A stretch of 64,000 nucleotides of DNA from Asticcacaulis sp. SL142 (GTDB lineage: Bacteria; Pseudomonadota; Alphaproteobacteria; Caulobacterales; Caulobacteraceae). Below the pieces are notes generated by a model. That model saw nothing but the letters and a program-made list of their open reading frames with translations. It was not told the DNA's origin and did not search any database. Positions 17,435-27,366 of the stretch are shown piece after piece. The stretch covers positions 3,565,001-3,629,000 of the forward strand of contig NZ_CP113061.1 of assembly GCF_026625745.1 (NCBI RefSeq). Direction: 5' to 3'. Positions within the stretch are counted from its first letter, which is position 1, and each line of letters opens with the position of its first letter. Both the position numbers and the translations under genes were made by a program.

Positions 17435-18319
17435 TTAGCCCACCAAACTCAGGGCTCCGAGCACGCCAGCCTTTTCACGCAGGTGTGCTGGGCGCACAAA
17501 GCTGTCATAGGCGGAGCGTTCAGATAAGGCCTCAATATACCCGCCCATTAAACGGTGGAATTCATCACGGGCCGCCTTAATCACCGGTTCATTCAACCCC
17601 ACTCCACCCCCAACCAGAATCCGTTGGGGGGATGCAATCAGGGCCAAACTGTAGAATAGCTGAGCCAGGTAGCCACCGAGGATGCCCCATAGTGGATCGT
17701 CATAGGCAAGGTCTTCACCAGCTTTCCCCGTTCTCGCCAGGATGGCTGGGCCACATATTAGCCCCTCCAGGCAATCGCCGTGGAAGGGGCAATGTCCGAT
17801 ATACGGATCAGCGGACAGTTCACGCTTGATCAGTATATGCCCGGCTTCGGGGTGAAGCAGGCCGTGCACAGGCTTGCCGTTCGAAATAACCCCAACCCCA
17901 ACACCGGTGCCTACGGTCACATAAGCGAAATTCTCCAAACCCTGGGCGCCGCCCCAAAGGTACTCACCAAGTGCCCCGCCATTGACGTCGGTATCAAAGA
18001 CAATCTGAGCCTGCGGAAAGGCTGCCTTGAGGGGAGCAAACAGATTAAAATGACTCCATCCCGGCTTTGGGGTTTTCAGAAAGGTTCCATAGTTAGGATC
18101 GCGAACCGAAAGGTTGATCGGGCCGAAGCTGGCGATACCAATTCCGGCAAATTCACCTTGGTGCACTTGAAGTGAACGCAGTGTGTCGATGACCTCTTGC
18201 CATGTGGAGCGCGGATCACGCGTCTGTATACGGATCATCTCCGAATGGTCATTCAGGCCAGTGCCGGTTATGATATTGACCTTGGTGCCACCGAGTTCAA
18301 TGCCCACAAATTTTGACAT
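17435..18319 (-). CDS. ROK-family fructokinase
   Basis: 294 aa from ATG 18319 (M-S-K-F-V-G-I-E-L-G-G-T-K). The frame is open further upstream but would overlap the amylosucrase gene. D/E-x-G-G-T-K phosphate motif at residues ~7-12; T-V-G-T-G-V-G-V-G near 125; a ROK zinc site pattern with H-x8-...-C-P-F-H-G-D-C-L-E-G (Cys/His cluster) near 165-185; G-G-G-V-G near 245. It starts 4 bp after the amylosucrase stop, so the two are one operon. Amylosucrase releases fructose from sucrose, and this enzyme should phosphorylate it to fructose 6-phosphate. Confidence 0.88.
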   Translation of the reverse strand: MSKFVGIELGGTKVNIITGTGLNDHSEMIRIQTRDPRSTWQEVIDTLRSLQVHQGEFAGIGIASFGPINLSVRDPNYGTFLKTPKPGWSHFNLFAPLKAAFPQAQIVFDTDVNGGALGEYLWGGAQGLENFAYVTVGTGVGVGVISNGKPVHGLLHPEAGHILIKRELSADPYIGHCPFHGDCLEGLICGPAILARTGKAGEDLAYDDPLWGILGGYLAQLFYSLALIASPQRILVGGGVGLNEPVIKAARDEFHRLMGGYIEALSERSAYDSFVRPAHLREKAGVLGALSLVG

Positions 18320-18323
18320 AGCC

Positions 18324-20117
18324 TTATACTCCCGCAACATACCAATTGACCGCATAGGGGGCCAGGGCCGTGCCTTCGTTTCCAATGATAAGGGTGCCAG
18401 GTGCCGTGAAGGTTACCGGCCGCGGACTAAAGTTGGCGACGCAGACAAACCTGCCGGTTTCCAGCGGTCTCTCAATGTGCAGAAGAGAGGGGTGCTCCGT
18501 GTCCATAACGCGCATGCCAGCGGCGAACGGCAGTATCGCTAAGCCTTGAGCGAGTTCAGCCAGAAAGGTGTACATCTCGCCTTGCGGGGTCGCTAGATCG
18601 CTTCGTGCTGCGGCCTTGTTCCAATCCATTTTAGGGCGATGCAACCAGCGCATTTCATCTTTCAGCGTGGGGTCGTTCCTGAAGTCTTCGAAATTTTCCA
18701 GCGCGATTTCATCCCCCATATAAAGCAAGGGCACGCCTTCGAGCGCATAGGTCACGCCGTAAAGAAGTTTCAGGCGATCGATCGCCATCGCATCGTCGCG
18801 ACCGCCACAAAGGCTCGCGGCCATGCCGCAGCCGGACGCCGGAAAGCCAGGCGGGGCTTGAAAGGCCATGCCCTGTGCATAGCTGTCTTTCCCCGCGAAG
18901 AAATCAGACCAGTGTTGCAGGCGCTCTTTCGGCGCCGAGTCTGACAAGGCGTGCCATATAATGTCATCATGGCATCGGACATAGTTCAGCCACTGACCGT
19001 GGTCGGGCTTCTCGGCGGCGGTTGTTATCACCTTGGTCAGAACGTCGACCTTTTGGTCGGCGAGCGCACCCCAAAGGGCGGTCATGACACCATTATTGTA
19101 GGCCAGATCACACTCTCTATCCTCAGGTGTTCCGAAAAACGGCAGGACGGAGGCCTGGCTCTCAATCGCTTCGGCGAGGAGGAAGACTGATGGTGCTACG
19201 ATCGACAATAACGCCCTGAAGGCTCTTAATATGTCATGGGTTTCGGGCAGGTTGCGGCTGGCGGTGCCCAAGCGCTTCCAAAGGTAGGCCGTTGAATCGA
19301 GTCTAAAGCCTTCAACACCGGCATTGGCCAGATGCAAAAGGCAGTCCATCATTTGGATGAAGACCTGCGGATTGGCATAGTTCAAATCCCACTGGAAAGG
19401 ATAAAACGTTGTCCAGACATATCCGCCAGCACGCTCGTCCAACGTAAAGTTGCCCGGGGCCGTGTCGGGGAATACATCCTGTAAATTTTCCTCCCAGGCG
19501 TCCACCTCAGTCTTTGACTTGACGACAATATAGAAGTCCTCAAATTGCGGGTCACCCGCGAGTTGTCTTTGAGCCCATCCATGCTCCTTCGCGGTGTGAT
19601 TCAACACCATGTCGAGCACGAGGGACATATCCCGTTGACGCAAAGCGGTGGCGAAGTCTTTCAGATCGTCAAAGCTGCCAAGGCGCGGATCCACATCGCG
19701 GTAGTCGGCGACGGCAAAGCCGCCATCACTGTCACCTTCGCGCGGCTTAAGCAGGGGCAAAGGATGAAATATACCGACGTTTAAGGCTTGCAAATAGTCC
19801 AGGCGGGCCGCACTGCCCGCCAGTGTGCCACCAAAACGGTCAATATAGGCGCAATAGGCCGGGCGCCCGGACTTTAGATACCAGTTTGGTGGGCGCTGTT
19901 GGTCCAGGCATTTAAGCTCATCCGGACGTGCCTGCAGGGCGGCAAGCGTGCGCGATCCAATTTCGTTCAGGAGATGAGGGAAATTCGAGTGGCCACCGTA
20001 GAGGCGGGTCAATGCCTCCGCTGCCTGCCTCCAATAGGACTCTGATTGCGGGGGCAAACCCGGAAACTGTACGGCGTCTTTCGTCATTATCTTTTTAAAT
20101 TGTGCCGTTCTCATCAT
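18324..20117 (-). CDS. suxB: Amylosucrase (GH13 family, sucrose-acting)
   Basis: 597 aa. The order of GH13 regions matches amylosucrase: G-G-T-L-A-G-S near 96, S-D-G-G-F-A-V-A-D-Y-R-D-V near 130-142, D-M-V-L-N-H-T near 169-175. Nucleophile Asp274 (F-R-L-D-S-T-A), acid/base Glu316 (L-L-A-E-A-I) and transition-state Asp384 (R-C-H-D-D) are all kept. Family members cleave sucrose, building alpha-1,4-glucan or releasing glucose plus fructose. It has no signal peptide, so it acts in the cytoplasm after sucrose import. AGGAAACG precedes the tandem ATGs (20117/20114). It is divergent from a TonB receptor, with two LacI-type operators between them, and followed by fructokinase. The order resembles the sux loci of Xanthomonas and Caulobacter. 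Confidence 0.93.
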   Translation of the reverse strand: MMRTAQFKKIMTKDAVQFPGLPPQSESYWRQAAEALTRLYGGHSNFPHLLNEIGSRTLAALQARPDELKCLDQQRPPNWYLKSGRPAYCAYIDRFGGTLAGSAARLDYLQALNVGIFHPLPLLKPREGDSDGGFAVADYRDVDPRLGSFDDLKDFATALRQRDMSLVLDMVLNHTAKEHGWAQRQLAGDPQFEDFYIVVKSKTEVDAWEENLQDVFPDTAPGNFTLDERAGGYVWTTFYPFQWDLNYANPQVFIQMMDCLLHLANAGVEGFRLDSTAYLWKRLGTASRNLPETHDILRAFRALLSIVAPSVFLLAEAIESQASVLPFFGTPEDRECDLAYNNGVMTALWGALADQKVDVLTKVITTAAEKPDHGQWLNYVRCHDDIIWHALSDSAPKERLQHWSDFFAGKDSYAQGMAFQAPPGFPASGCGMAASLCGGRDDAMAIDRLKLLYGVTYALEGVPLLYMGDEIALENFEDFRNDPTLKDEMRWLHRPKMDWNKAAARSDLATPQGEMYTFLAELAQGLAILPFAAGMRVMDTEHPSLLHIERPLETGRFVCVANFSPRPVTFTAPGTLIIGNEGTALAPYAVNWYVAGV

Positions 20118-20216
20118 TTATCCGTCGTTTCCTTCGCCTCGTCAGATGGCTCTTTTAGTGTGCTTGCGCGTAAGTGCATCCTGCGCGCATTGTTGAGGCA
20201 GCAATATGCAGATCAA

Positions 20217-20230
20217 TACAAACGTTTGCA
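20217..20230. promoter_or_regulatory. LacI-type operator O1
   Basis: TACAAACGTTTGCA, a near-perfect dyad centred on CG, typical of LacI/GalR operators. It lies 100 bp upstream of the amylosucrase start. Its reverse complement recurs exactly at 20355-20368. Confidence 0.75.
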
Positions 20231-20353
20231 ATAAAATCTTGTCTCCCAGGACTCATTTAACCGCCAACCGTTAGATTTTGGGCGTTCTTGCGGTAGGTTG
20301 GTGGCATTATGGCCACGCTTTGGCCCGCTAGTGTTAAAATTTACAAATTTATC

Positions 20354-20369
20354 TTGCAAACGTTTGTAA
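20354..20369. promoter_or_regulatory. LacI-type operator O2
   Basis: TTGCAAACGTTTGTAA; its inner 14 bp are the exact reverse complement of O1. Centre-to-centre distance from O1 is 138 bp, suitable for looping or for independent control of the two divergent promoters. It lies ~90 bp upstream of the TonB receptor start at 20461. Confidence 0.75.
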
Positions 20370-20460
20370 GTGATGAGAGCTTGGAGCAAGCGGCGCCTTT
20401 GTGGCGGCCGAAGATAATAATCGCGGCGACTTATGACCGTGACACAGGAAGGATTAAAAA

Positions 20461-22890
20461 ATGAAGAGCTCTCTGCACCGCCAGCGAATGGGTTTGATGT
20501 TCGGCGTTTCCGTCGTGAGTCTTGCGGGCTTGCCGATGGGCAGCGCCTTTGCGCAAGAGGCGGCCAATACTGACGGGGTGACCGAGGTTATTGTGACCGG
20601 TGTTGCCAAGGGGACGAACAAGCTCAATACGTCCACCTCAGTGAGTTCCCTACAGGTCGATGAAATTCAGAAGTTTGCGCCGCGGTCTGCGGCAGAAGTT
20701 TTCCGCAACGTGCCCGGTATAAGGTCGGAATCGACGGGCGGTGAAGGCAACGCCAATATCGCAGTACGTGGATTGCCGGTAGCGGCCGGCGGCGCTAAAT
20801 TTCTTCAGATTCACGAAGATGGTTTGCCGGTTTTGGAATTTGGCGATATCGCCTTTGCTAACGCCGACATTTTCCTGCGCACAGACCTGAACATCGCCCG
20901 AGTGGAAGCTATTCGGGGCGGGACAGCCTCGACGTTCGCTTCAAACTCGCCAGGCGGCATCATTAATATTTTGTCGAAGACGGGCACCACCCAAGGCGGT
21001 ACGGTTGCGGTGACCCAGGGTTTGGATTTCGATCAAACCCGCGCCGATTTCGAATATGGCGGCAAATTAACTAAGGAGTGGCGCTTCCATGTCGGGGGCT
21101 TTTATCGTTCGGGTGAAGGCCCCCGCGAGACGGGCTATAACGGCAATAAGGGTGGTCAGATCAAGGCCAATGCTACTCGCGATTTTTCCAACGGTTTTGT
21201 CACCGTGGGGCTAAAGTACCTCAATGATAAGGCGGCCGGCTATTTGCCGATGCCCATGCAGGTGACGGGGACGGACGGCGATCCTGACTGGTCCTCGGCA
21301 CCCGGATTAAACATCCGCTCGGGTTCTATCCTGTCCGCGAATATGCTGGCGGACAAAGGCATTGATGGGCATAATAAATATCACGTCACGGATATGCGTG
21401 ACGGTATGCATCCTGATAGTGTCGTCTTCAACACAGAGCTGAATTTCGACCTTGCTGGCGGTTGGACCATCAACGACAAGTTCCGTATCGCTCGCACCAA
21501 GGGCAATTTCGCGTCTCTTTTCCCGGCCGAAGTCGGCACGGCTGCGGCGATTGCGACCGGCGCCGGCGGGACGCGCCTCGTTGTGGCTAATGGCTCGGGT
21601 GTGGGTTCGACCTATACCGGCCTCGCCATGCGGGTTCACACTTTCAACGTTATCCTTAACAATCTCGATAACGCCACCAACGACCTGCGTCTGATGAACA
21701 GCTTTGATGTCGCCGGATCGAAACTGAACCTGACCATGGGGCTTTATAACTCCACCCAAACCATCAATATGGACTGGGTGTGGAGCACCTACCTGATGGA
21801 GTTGTCCGGAGACAATGCTCGTCTGCTAAACGCCTTTAATGGGACAACCAATCTGTCGCAGGATGGGTTGTTGGCCTATGGTCAACCGCTATGGGGGAAC
21901 TGCTGCACCCGTCATTATGATACGAAGTACGACATTGCGGCGCCCTACGCCATCGTAAGTGCGGCTTGGGACAAACTTACACTCGAAGCCTCCCTGCGCT
22001 ACGACCATGGTACGGCCAAGGGCTCCTATGCTGGAAATACCCAGCGTGCCAATTTTGATGTCAACGGCGATGGCGTTATCTCAAGACCTGAGCAAAGCGT
22101 AACCGTCATCGATTACGCCAATTCAAAGCCCGTCGACTATAGCTGGAACTATCTCAGCTACTCCTTAGGCGCCAACTACCGTCTGGGTGAAAGCCTTTCG
22201 GTCTTTGCGCGGGCATCGAAGGGAGCGCGGGTGAATGCGGATCGTTTGTTATTCGGCAAGGTCAATGCCGATGGCTCGGTGTCACGTGAAGACGCGATCG
22301 ATTTTGTCAAGCAATACGAAGCCGGCGTCAAATATCGCGCCAACGGAATCGGACTTTATGTCACGGCTTTCAAAGCTGAGACAGAGGAGCAGAACTACGA
22401 GGCGACGACGCAACGCTTCATCGATCGTCTTTACGAAGCCAAGGGTGTGGAACTGGAAGCCTCTTACCGTCTCGGCCGGTTCTCGGTGAACGGCGGCGCG
22501 ACCTATACCGACGCCAAGATTGTCAGGGACCCGCTCAATCCAACTCAAGTTGGCAACACACCCCGTCGTCAGGCGAAATGGGTTTATCAGCTAACGCCAA
22601 CTTACAAGATTGGTAAGGTCGATCTGGGGGCTAATTTTGTGGGCACAACCAAGGCCTATACATCAGATGATAATCAGCTCGTCATGCCCGCCTATGTCCA
22701 GACGAATTTGTTTCTGGATTACGCCCTTACAGACAAGCTTACCTTGTCACTTAATGTGAACAATGCGTTTGATGTGGTAGGCATTACTGAAGCCGAAGAG
22801 GGAAGCATCACGAACAATGCGGTCAACTACATCCGCGCCCGAGCCATCAACGGACGCACCTCGACAGCCACGCTAAAGTACAGGTTCTGA
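20461..22890 (+). CDS. suxA: TonB-dependent receptor, probably for sucrose
   Basis: 809 aa. Signal peptide about residues 1-31 (ending A-F-A-Q). A TonB-box-like V-T-E-V-I-V-T-G follows at ~40-47, then the plug domain (P-R-S-A-A-E-V-F-R-N-V-P-G-I near 75; R-G-G-T-A-S-T-F-A-S-N-S-P-G-G near 155), and a long barrel ending T-A-T-L-K-Y-R-F with terminal Phe. Barrel loops are rich in aromatic and Asn residues, as in sugar receptors. An EF-hand-like D-V-N-G-D-G-V-I segment near residue 535 could bind calcium. Substrate is inferred from the locus: operator-linked amylosucrase, fructokinase, MFS transporter and LacI regulator. The ATG is preceded by AGGA. Confidence 0.86.
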   Translation: MKSSLHRQRMGLMFGVSVVSLAGLPMGSAFAQEAANTDGVTEVIVTGVAKGTNKLNTSTSVSSLQVDEIQKFAPRSAAEVFRNVPGIRSESTGGEGNANIAVRGLPVAAGGAKFLQIHEDGLPVLEFGDIAFANADIFLRTDLNIARVEAIRGGTASTFASNSPGGIINILSKTGTTQGGTVAVTQGLDFDQTRADFEYGGKLTKEWRFHVGGFYRSGEGPRETGYNGNKGGQIKANATRDFSNGFVTVGLKYLNDKAAGYLPMPMQVTGTDGDPDWSSAPGLNIRSGSILSANMLADKGIDGHNKYHVTDMRDGMHPDSVVFNTELNFDLAGGWTINDKFRIARTKGNFASLFPAEVGTAAAIATGAGGTRLVVANGSGVGSTYTGLAMRVHTFNVILNNLDNATNDLRLMNSFDVAGSKLNLTMGLYNSTQTINMDWVWSTYLMELSGDNARLLNAFNGTTNLSQDGLLAYGQPLWGNCCTRHYDTKYDIAAPYAIVSAAWDKLTLEASLRYDHGTAKGSYAGNTQRANFDVNGDGVISRPEQSVTVIDYANSKPVDYSWNYLSYSLGANYRLGESLSVFARASKGARVNADRLLFGKVNADGSVSREDAIDFVKQYEAGVKYRANGIGLYVTAFKAETEEQNYEATTQRFIDRLYEAKGVELEASYRLGRFSVNGGATYTDAKIVRDPLNPTQVGNTPRRQAKWVYQLTPTYKIGKVDLGANFVGTTKAYTSDDNQLVMPAYVQTNLFLDYALTDKLTLSLNVNNAFDVVGITEAEEGSITNNAVNYIRARAINGRTSTATLKYRF

Positions 22891-22959
22891 CGGGGGTTGC
22901 TATTAGTCATGGCTATGCGAAATCCCTCTTCGTTCGCGTGTAAGCTTGTGACTGCTTTA

Positions 22960-22995
22960 GGCGGGGACGACCAAAGGCCGTTCCCGCCTCTTTTT
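22960..22995 (+). terminator. Rho-independent terminator after the TonB receptor
   Basis: GGCGGGGACG (22960-22969) pairs with CGTTCCCGCC (22979-22988) with one G-U pair, followed by TCTTTTT. It lies between the receptor gene and the MFS gene and may reduce, rather than abolish, read-through into the transporter. Confidence 0.75.
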
Positions 22996-23031
22996 CATGT
23001 CAATAGACACAAACCAGGGGGATAATGCCCT

Positions 23032-24258
23032 ATGAAAAATGCTGCGGCCACTCGGCCCGTGAACCTCATGGTAATCACCTGGCTGACCTACCTCATGTTC
23101 ATGATGTTTGCCATGACCACGGATGCCGTAGGTGTGATCATTCCACAAATCATCAAAGAATTTGGCCTGACTATGACGGAGGCTGGGGCATTCCATTATG
23201 CCACCATGGCCGGCATTGCGCTGGCTGGTTTAGGGCTAGGCTTTCTGGCTGACCGGATGGGGCGTAAGTGGACGATCATTCTGGGGTTGGCTATGTTTGC
23301 GCTAAATTCCTTCCTGTTTGCCGCGGGTAATGATTTCCTGTTTTTCTGTACTTTGCTATTTATCTCAGGTCTGTCGATTGGGGTGTTCAAGACCGGAGCC
23401 TTGGCGCTGATTGGCGATATCTCCACCTCGACCCAAAGCCATACTCGCGTCATGAATATGGTTGAGGGCTTTTTTGGTGTTGGAGCCATTCTCGGACCGC
23501 TGATCGTCACCCAATTGCTGTTGAGTGAGGCATCATGGAAGTGGCTCTATGTCATCGCGGGCGTACTATGTAGCTTGCTGATACTTGCGGCCTTCGGCGT
23601 TAAATATCCCACTACACATGAACCCTCGCAAGAGACCGTCAATCTCAAGGCTTCACTCGCCATGATGAAAGACCCCTATGCCATGGCATTCTCGGGTCTG
23701 GCCATGCTTTATGTCGGGGTGGAAACGGCCATATATGTGTGGATGCCGACCTTGTTGGCCGGGTATCAGGGCCCCGCGATGTGGTTGGCGCTTTACGCGC
23801 TTTCAGTATTTTTCGTCTTGCGCGCGGCTGGCCGTTTCTTTGGCTCATGGATGCTGGCGCGTCTGTCATGGACGGTTGTCATGGCCCTGTGCTCTGGGGC
23901 TATCCTGATCTGCTTTGTGCTGGCATTGTTCGGAGGTCAGTCGTTGGCCGTCTATGTTTTGCCGTTGTCGGGCTTATTTATGTCGGTCATTTATCCGACC
24001 ATAAACTCCAAGGGCATATCGGGCTTCAAAAAGGCACAGCACGGCGCGGTGGGGGGAATTATCCTTTTTTTCACATGCCTCAGTGCGGTTATCGCGCCCC
24101 TGGCTATGGGGGCGATCAGCGATGTATTTGGTGATGCTAAGTATGGATTTGTGCTTGCGACAGTTCTTGCCGCGCTGTTGTTTGGCGCCTTGCTGTTTAA
24201 CCTGATACGCGACCCCAGTGCCTCGCGGCTTAAGGCACTCGATGTCAGCGAATATTAG
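23032..24258 (+). CDS. suxC: MFS sugar transporter
   Basis: 408 aa with about 12 membrane helices in two halves. The MFS signature between helices 2 and 3 is clear (G-F-L-A-D-R-M-G-R-K-W, residues ~75-85), and helix 4-5 carries G-P-L-I. AGGGGGA lies well placed before ATG 23032. As the inner-membrane step it should carry sucrose from periplasm to cytoplasm for the amylosucrase. That is from context, since MFS specificity cannot be read from the sequence. Its 3' end overlaps the 3' end of the convergent lacI-type gene by 4 bp. Confidence 0.85.
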   Translation: MKNAAATRPVNLMVITWLTYLMFMMFAMTTDAVGVIIPQIIKEFGLTMTEAGAFHYATMAGIALAGLGLGFLADRMGRKWTIILGLAMFALNSFLFAAGNDFLFFCTLLFISGLSIGVFKTGALALIGDISTSTQSHTRVMNMVEGFFGVGAILGPLIVTQLLLSEASWKWLYVIAGVLCSLLILAAFGVKYPTTHEPSQETVNLKASLAMMKDPYAMAFSGLAMLYVGVETAIYVWMPTLLAGYQGPAMWLALYALSVFFVLRAAGRFFGSWMLARLSWTVVMALCSGAILICFVLALFGGQSLAVYVLPLSGLFMSVIYPTINSKGISGFKKAQHGAVGGIILFFTCLSAVIAPLAMGAISDVFGDAKYGFVLATVLAALLFGALLFNLIRDPSASRLKALDVSEY

Positions 24259-25343
24259 GTTGAAGCCCTGACAATCAGGCTGGCGGGAATAACGGCTGAG
24301 GATGTCTTGTCTCCGCCAAGCCGCTGGAAAAGCAGGTCAACCATCATCTGAGCGCCCATGCGCAGATCCTGCTTGATCGTGGTAAGGGGTGGCGTGATCG
24401 ACTTGGCCATGGTCACGTCATCGAACCCGCAGACCGCGACATCTTCTGGTACCTTGCGGTTCCCCTCGGTGAGAGCGGTTATCGCAGCGAGCGCAATCAC
24501 GTCCGAGGCGCAGAAAATGGCATCGAACTTCCGGCGTGAGGTCAGGAGGTCGCGTACGGTCTGATAGGCGGAGTCATAGGTGAAATGCGCCTCGATGATC
24601 TGGGCGGGGCGGGGAGGTGCCCCGGCCTCGGTGAGGGCTTGTTTATAGCCGTGCAGACGACTTGAGACCTCGGGCACCTGAGTGGGGCCTAAGAATAGAA
24701 TCTGATTGCGACCTCGTGAGATCAGATGTTCGGTGGCTAAGCGTCCACCATAGACGTTATCGACGCCGACCGAGCAATAAGCTTGTGCGGAAAGGCGTTC
24801 TCCCCAGACCACCATGGGTGGATATTTCTCCGCCAGAGCATTAATCTGGGCGTGTTGATCCGATTGCCCCAGAACCAGCATGGCGTCAAAGCGATGTGAT
24901 TGTACCAGGTCTTTCAACCATCCCTGACGAGGTGCGGGGTTTTTCGACATCAACAGATCGTATCCGCGTTTAAACACTTCTTCGGACAGGTGACCGATCA
25001 GTTCCAAAAGAAAGGGATCGGTTACCTGCTGGCCGGTTTCATGACGCATGGGTAAGACGAGCCCGATAGTGCGCGTTGTCTGAAGGCGTAAGTTCCGGGC
25101 CGCCTGATTGACCACGTAGCCATTCTCTTCAGCAATCGTCGTTATTTTTTCCCGTACGTTATGAGGAATCAACGGGCTGCCCGCGAGGGCGCGAGACACG
25201 CTTGAAACCGAAACGCCAGCGAGTTTGGCAATATCAGCCATCTTGATACGTTGTATGGCTGGCTTATCAGGGAGTGTACTTGGCAAGTGGGCATCCGAAA
25301 ACGATTGCAATTCTGCGAAGATGTTAGCCGATCTTGGCCGCAT
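24255..25343 (-). CDS. suxR: LacI family transcriptional regulator
   Basis: 362 aa from ATG 25343. An internal ATG at 25241 begins exactly at M-A-D-I-A-K-L-A-G-V-S-V-S-S-V-S-R-A-L, the LacI HTH, and would leave little before it. The hinge helix is followed by a periplasmic-binding-protein-like sugar domain (I-G-L-V-L-P near residue 93, ending I-V-R-A-S-T). It is convergent with the MFS gene and the only LacI-type gene here, so it is the best candidate to bind the two AAACGTTT operators in front of the amylosucrase and receptor genes. A weaker related site (25297-25310) lies upstream of the 25241 start, which would allow autoregulation if that start is used. Confidence 0.88.
   Translation of the reverse strand: MRPRSANIFAELQSFSDAHLPSTLPDKPAIQRIKMADIAKLAGVSVSSVSRALAGSPLIPHNVREKITTIAEENGYVVNQAARNLRLQTTRTIGLVLPMRHETGQQVTDPFLLELIGHLSEEVFKRGYDLLMSKNPAPRQGWLKDLVQSHRFDAMLVLGQSDQHAQINALAEKYPPMVVWGERLSAQAYCSVGVDNVYGGRLATEHLISRGRNQILFLGPTQVPEVSSRLHGYKQALTEAGAPPRPAQIIEAHFTYDSAYQTVRDLLTSRRKFDAIFCASDVIALAAITALTEGNRKVPEDVAVCGFDDVTMAKSITPPLTTIKQDLRMGAQMMVDLLFQRLGGDKTSSAVIPASLIVRAST
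25297..25310. promoter_or_regulatory. Possible third, degenerate LacI-type operator
   Basis: GAAAACGATTGCAA matches the O2 orientation or its complement around the central CG and in the right half TTGCAA, but not the left arm. It falls inside the reading frame if the regulator starts at 25343, or 56 bp upstream if it starts at 25241. Confidence 0.3.
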
Positions 25344-25668
25344 TGTGTGGAGTTTTTACGGCATTCCGCTCTAGGCAACGCCCTGCAAATAGAACCATAG
25401 CGCGATCCAGTGCCGGCGCACGCAACTTGTAATTACATCCAGAACGCAACGCTTCATAATAATGCGACAATACTGGAATGAAGTGTATTTGACCATTTTA
25501 AATGGGGTAAAATTTATAAGCAGATATTTCTGATAACTGGTATCACTTTAAAATATATTACAGGCGCTTAGACCACCATATGATTTAATTATTTTAAACC
25601 AACTCTATTTACCATGTTTCATATTGGAAATGTTCTGTCCTTATTCATGTGATGGTTTGGAGATTTAG
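25344..25668. other. AT-rich divergent promoter region
   Basis: Lies between the LacI-type gene (minus) and the chemoreceptor (plus). A 13-bp palindrome CCATTT-T-AAATGG is at 25493-25505. The last 150 bp are AT-rich and must contain the chemoreceptor promoter. No sigma54-type GG-N10-GC element was seen. Confidence 0.45.
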
Positions 25669-27366
25669 ATGAATTTCAAAAATTGGCCAGTACTAGGCAA
25701 ATCGTTGTCGCTACTGGCGGCGCTTGGTTTCGCTTGCATTTTGACGGTTATCTTTTCTGCAAACAGCATGAATAAGATCGATAATCTCTACAGTGGGATT
25801 ATCAGCGGGCCTGAAAAGGCGTTGACCGCACTGGCTCGAGCAAACCGAAGTATGGTCTCTTCATCCCGAGACATATTTGCGCTGAGCGTGGCCACCGCGC
25901 CTGTCGAAATGGATAGGGCGGCTAAAGCGCTGGACGAATCCAAGGCATTTTTTGGTACGCAGATTGATATCGCAAAGGCGGCAGACCCAGAACACGCATC
26001 GGACTATGAAAAGTTTCGCGCCGATTTTCTGTCCATCTTAAATACCACCTGTGCCGAGACTATCCGTATGGGCCATTCAACCAATCCTTTAGACGCGATT
26101 AAGTCTGTTGAGCTTGCAAAAACAGTTTGTACTCCCGCCATAGACGCTTTGGTTAAAACAACTGTCGACTATGCCACGTCTTCTTCGGAACGGCTCGACA
26201 AGATCTCCGATGAGGCCACCGCAAGTACAAAATCGACCATCATGATCACTTATGTGTCAGTGTTTGGGGCCCTTGCTGTGATTGCCGCCCTTGCTTTCTG
26301 GCTGACGCTGACTGGAATTGTGTCGCCGATAAAGGCACTTACAGACGTCATGACGCGCATGTCACAAGGCGACTTAGCTGCATTGGTGCCGGGACAGGAT
26401 CGAAAGGACGAACTTGGACAGATGGCGCGTACGGCAGAGACCTTCCGCAAGGGCCTCGAAGAGGCAGAGGCATTACGCGCAGGCGCTGCGGCATTGAAGG
26501 AGCGCACTGAGGCCGAACGGCGCCAGGGCATGCTTGACCTCGCCGACGATTTCGAAAAATCAGTGGGTGGAATTATCAACATGGTCTCAGGCGCGGCAAC
26601 AGAACTACAGGCGTCGGCACAACAACTTACGAGCACAGCGCAGGAAGCGTCCGCCCAAACGCTCGCGGTCTCGGCTGCCGCCGAAGAAGCTGGAGCCAAT
26701 GTCGCCTCAGTTGCGGCATCGACTGAGGAAATGAGTGCCTCCGTCTCTGAAATCAGTCGCCAAGTCGAAAGCTCCGCGCAAATCTCCGCAGATGCTATGG
26801 CTGAAGCGGCTCAGGCTGGCAGGATAGTCGAGGAACTAACCGAAGCGGCTGAAAGTATAGGAGGGTTTGTCGATATGATCTCAGGCCTTGCCAGCCAGAC
26901 CAACCTGTTGGCGTTAAACGCCACGATTGAATCGGCAAGAGCTGGTGAAGCCGGTAAGGGGTTTGCGGTTGTGGCGTCTGAAGTTAAGGCGCTTGCCGGT
27001 CAGACGGCGAAAGCCACGACGGAGATATCCGAAAAGATTAGCGAAATCCAGACGGCTACGGGCCGGGCTTTGGCAGCCATGCAGAATATCGGCAACACCA
27101 TAAATAAAATCAACAGCAACTCTACCGCAATCGCCTCAGCCGTCGGACAACAAAGCTCAGCAACTCAGGAAATCGTACATTCCATCAATCAGGCCTCGAT
27201 GGGAACAACGGAGGTGACGGTAAATATTTCAGGTGTCGCCGACGCAGCGGAGCAAACAGGTGCTGCTGCTTCTCAGGTGTTGAGTTCTTCAAGTGAACTG
27301 GCCGAACAGGCCGCACGTCTGACCCATGAGATGCAAAAATTCCTTGGTACTGTGAGGGCAGCATGA
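25669..27366 (+). CDS. Methyl-accepting chemotaxis protein
   Basis: 565 aa. Membrane helix 1 at about residues 12-32; a ~160-residue periplasmic four-helix-type sensor domain with a Cys pair (T-T-C-A near 125 and T-V-C-T near 155); membrane helix 2 near 190-213; a HAMP domain (~214-270, with P-I-K-A-L-T and a D-E-L-G-x-M motif). The MCP signalling domain has the hairpin tip [17 protein letters not shown] near 410 and ends at 565. Plausible methylation patches rich in Ala/Glu/Gln flank the tip. No C-terminal NWETF-like CheR tether is present. It overlaps the next small gene by ATGA. No che genes are in the window. Confidence 0.92.
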   Translation: MNFKNWPVLGKSLSLLAALGFACILTVIFSANSMNKIDNLYSGIISGPEKALTALARANRSMVSSSRDIFALSVATAPVEMDRAAKALDESKAFFGTQIDIAKAADPEHASDYEKFRADFLSILNTTCAETIRMGHSTNPLDAIKSVELAKTVCTPAIDALVKTTVDYATSSSERLDKISDEATASTKSTIMITYVSVFGALAVIAALAFWLTLTGIVSPIKALTDVMTRMSQGDLAALVPGQDRKDELGQMARTAETFRKGLEEAEALRAGAAALKERTEAERRQGMLDLADDFEKSVGGIINMVSGAATELQASAQQLTSTAQEASAQTLAVSAAAEEAGANVASVAASTEEMSASVSEISRQVESSAQISADAMAEAAQAGRIVEELTEAAESIGGFVDMISGLASQTNLLALNATIESARAGEAGKGFAVVASEVKALAGQTAKATTEISEKISEIQTATGRALAAMQNIGNTINKINSNSTAIASAVGQQSSATQEIVHSINQASMGTTEVTVNISGVADAAEQTGAAASQVLSSSSELAEQAARLTHEMQKFLGTVRAA

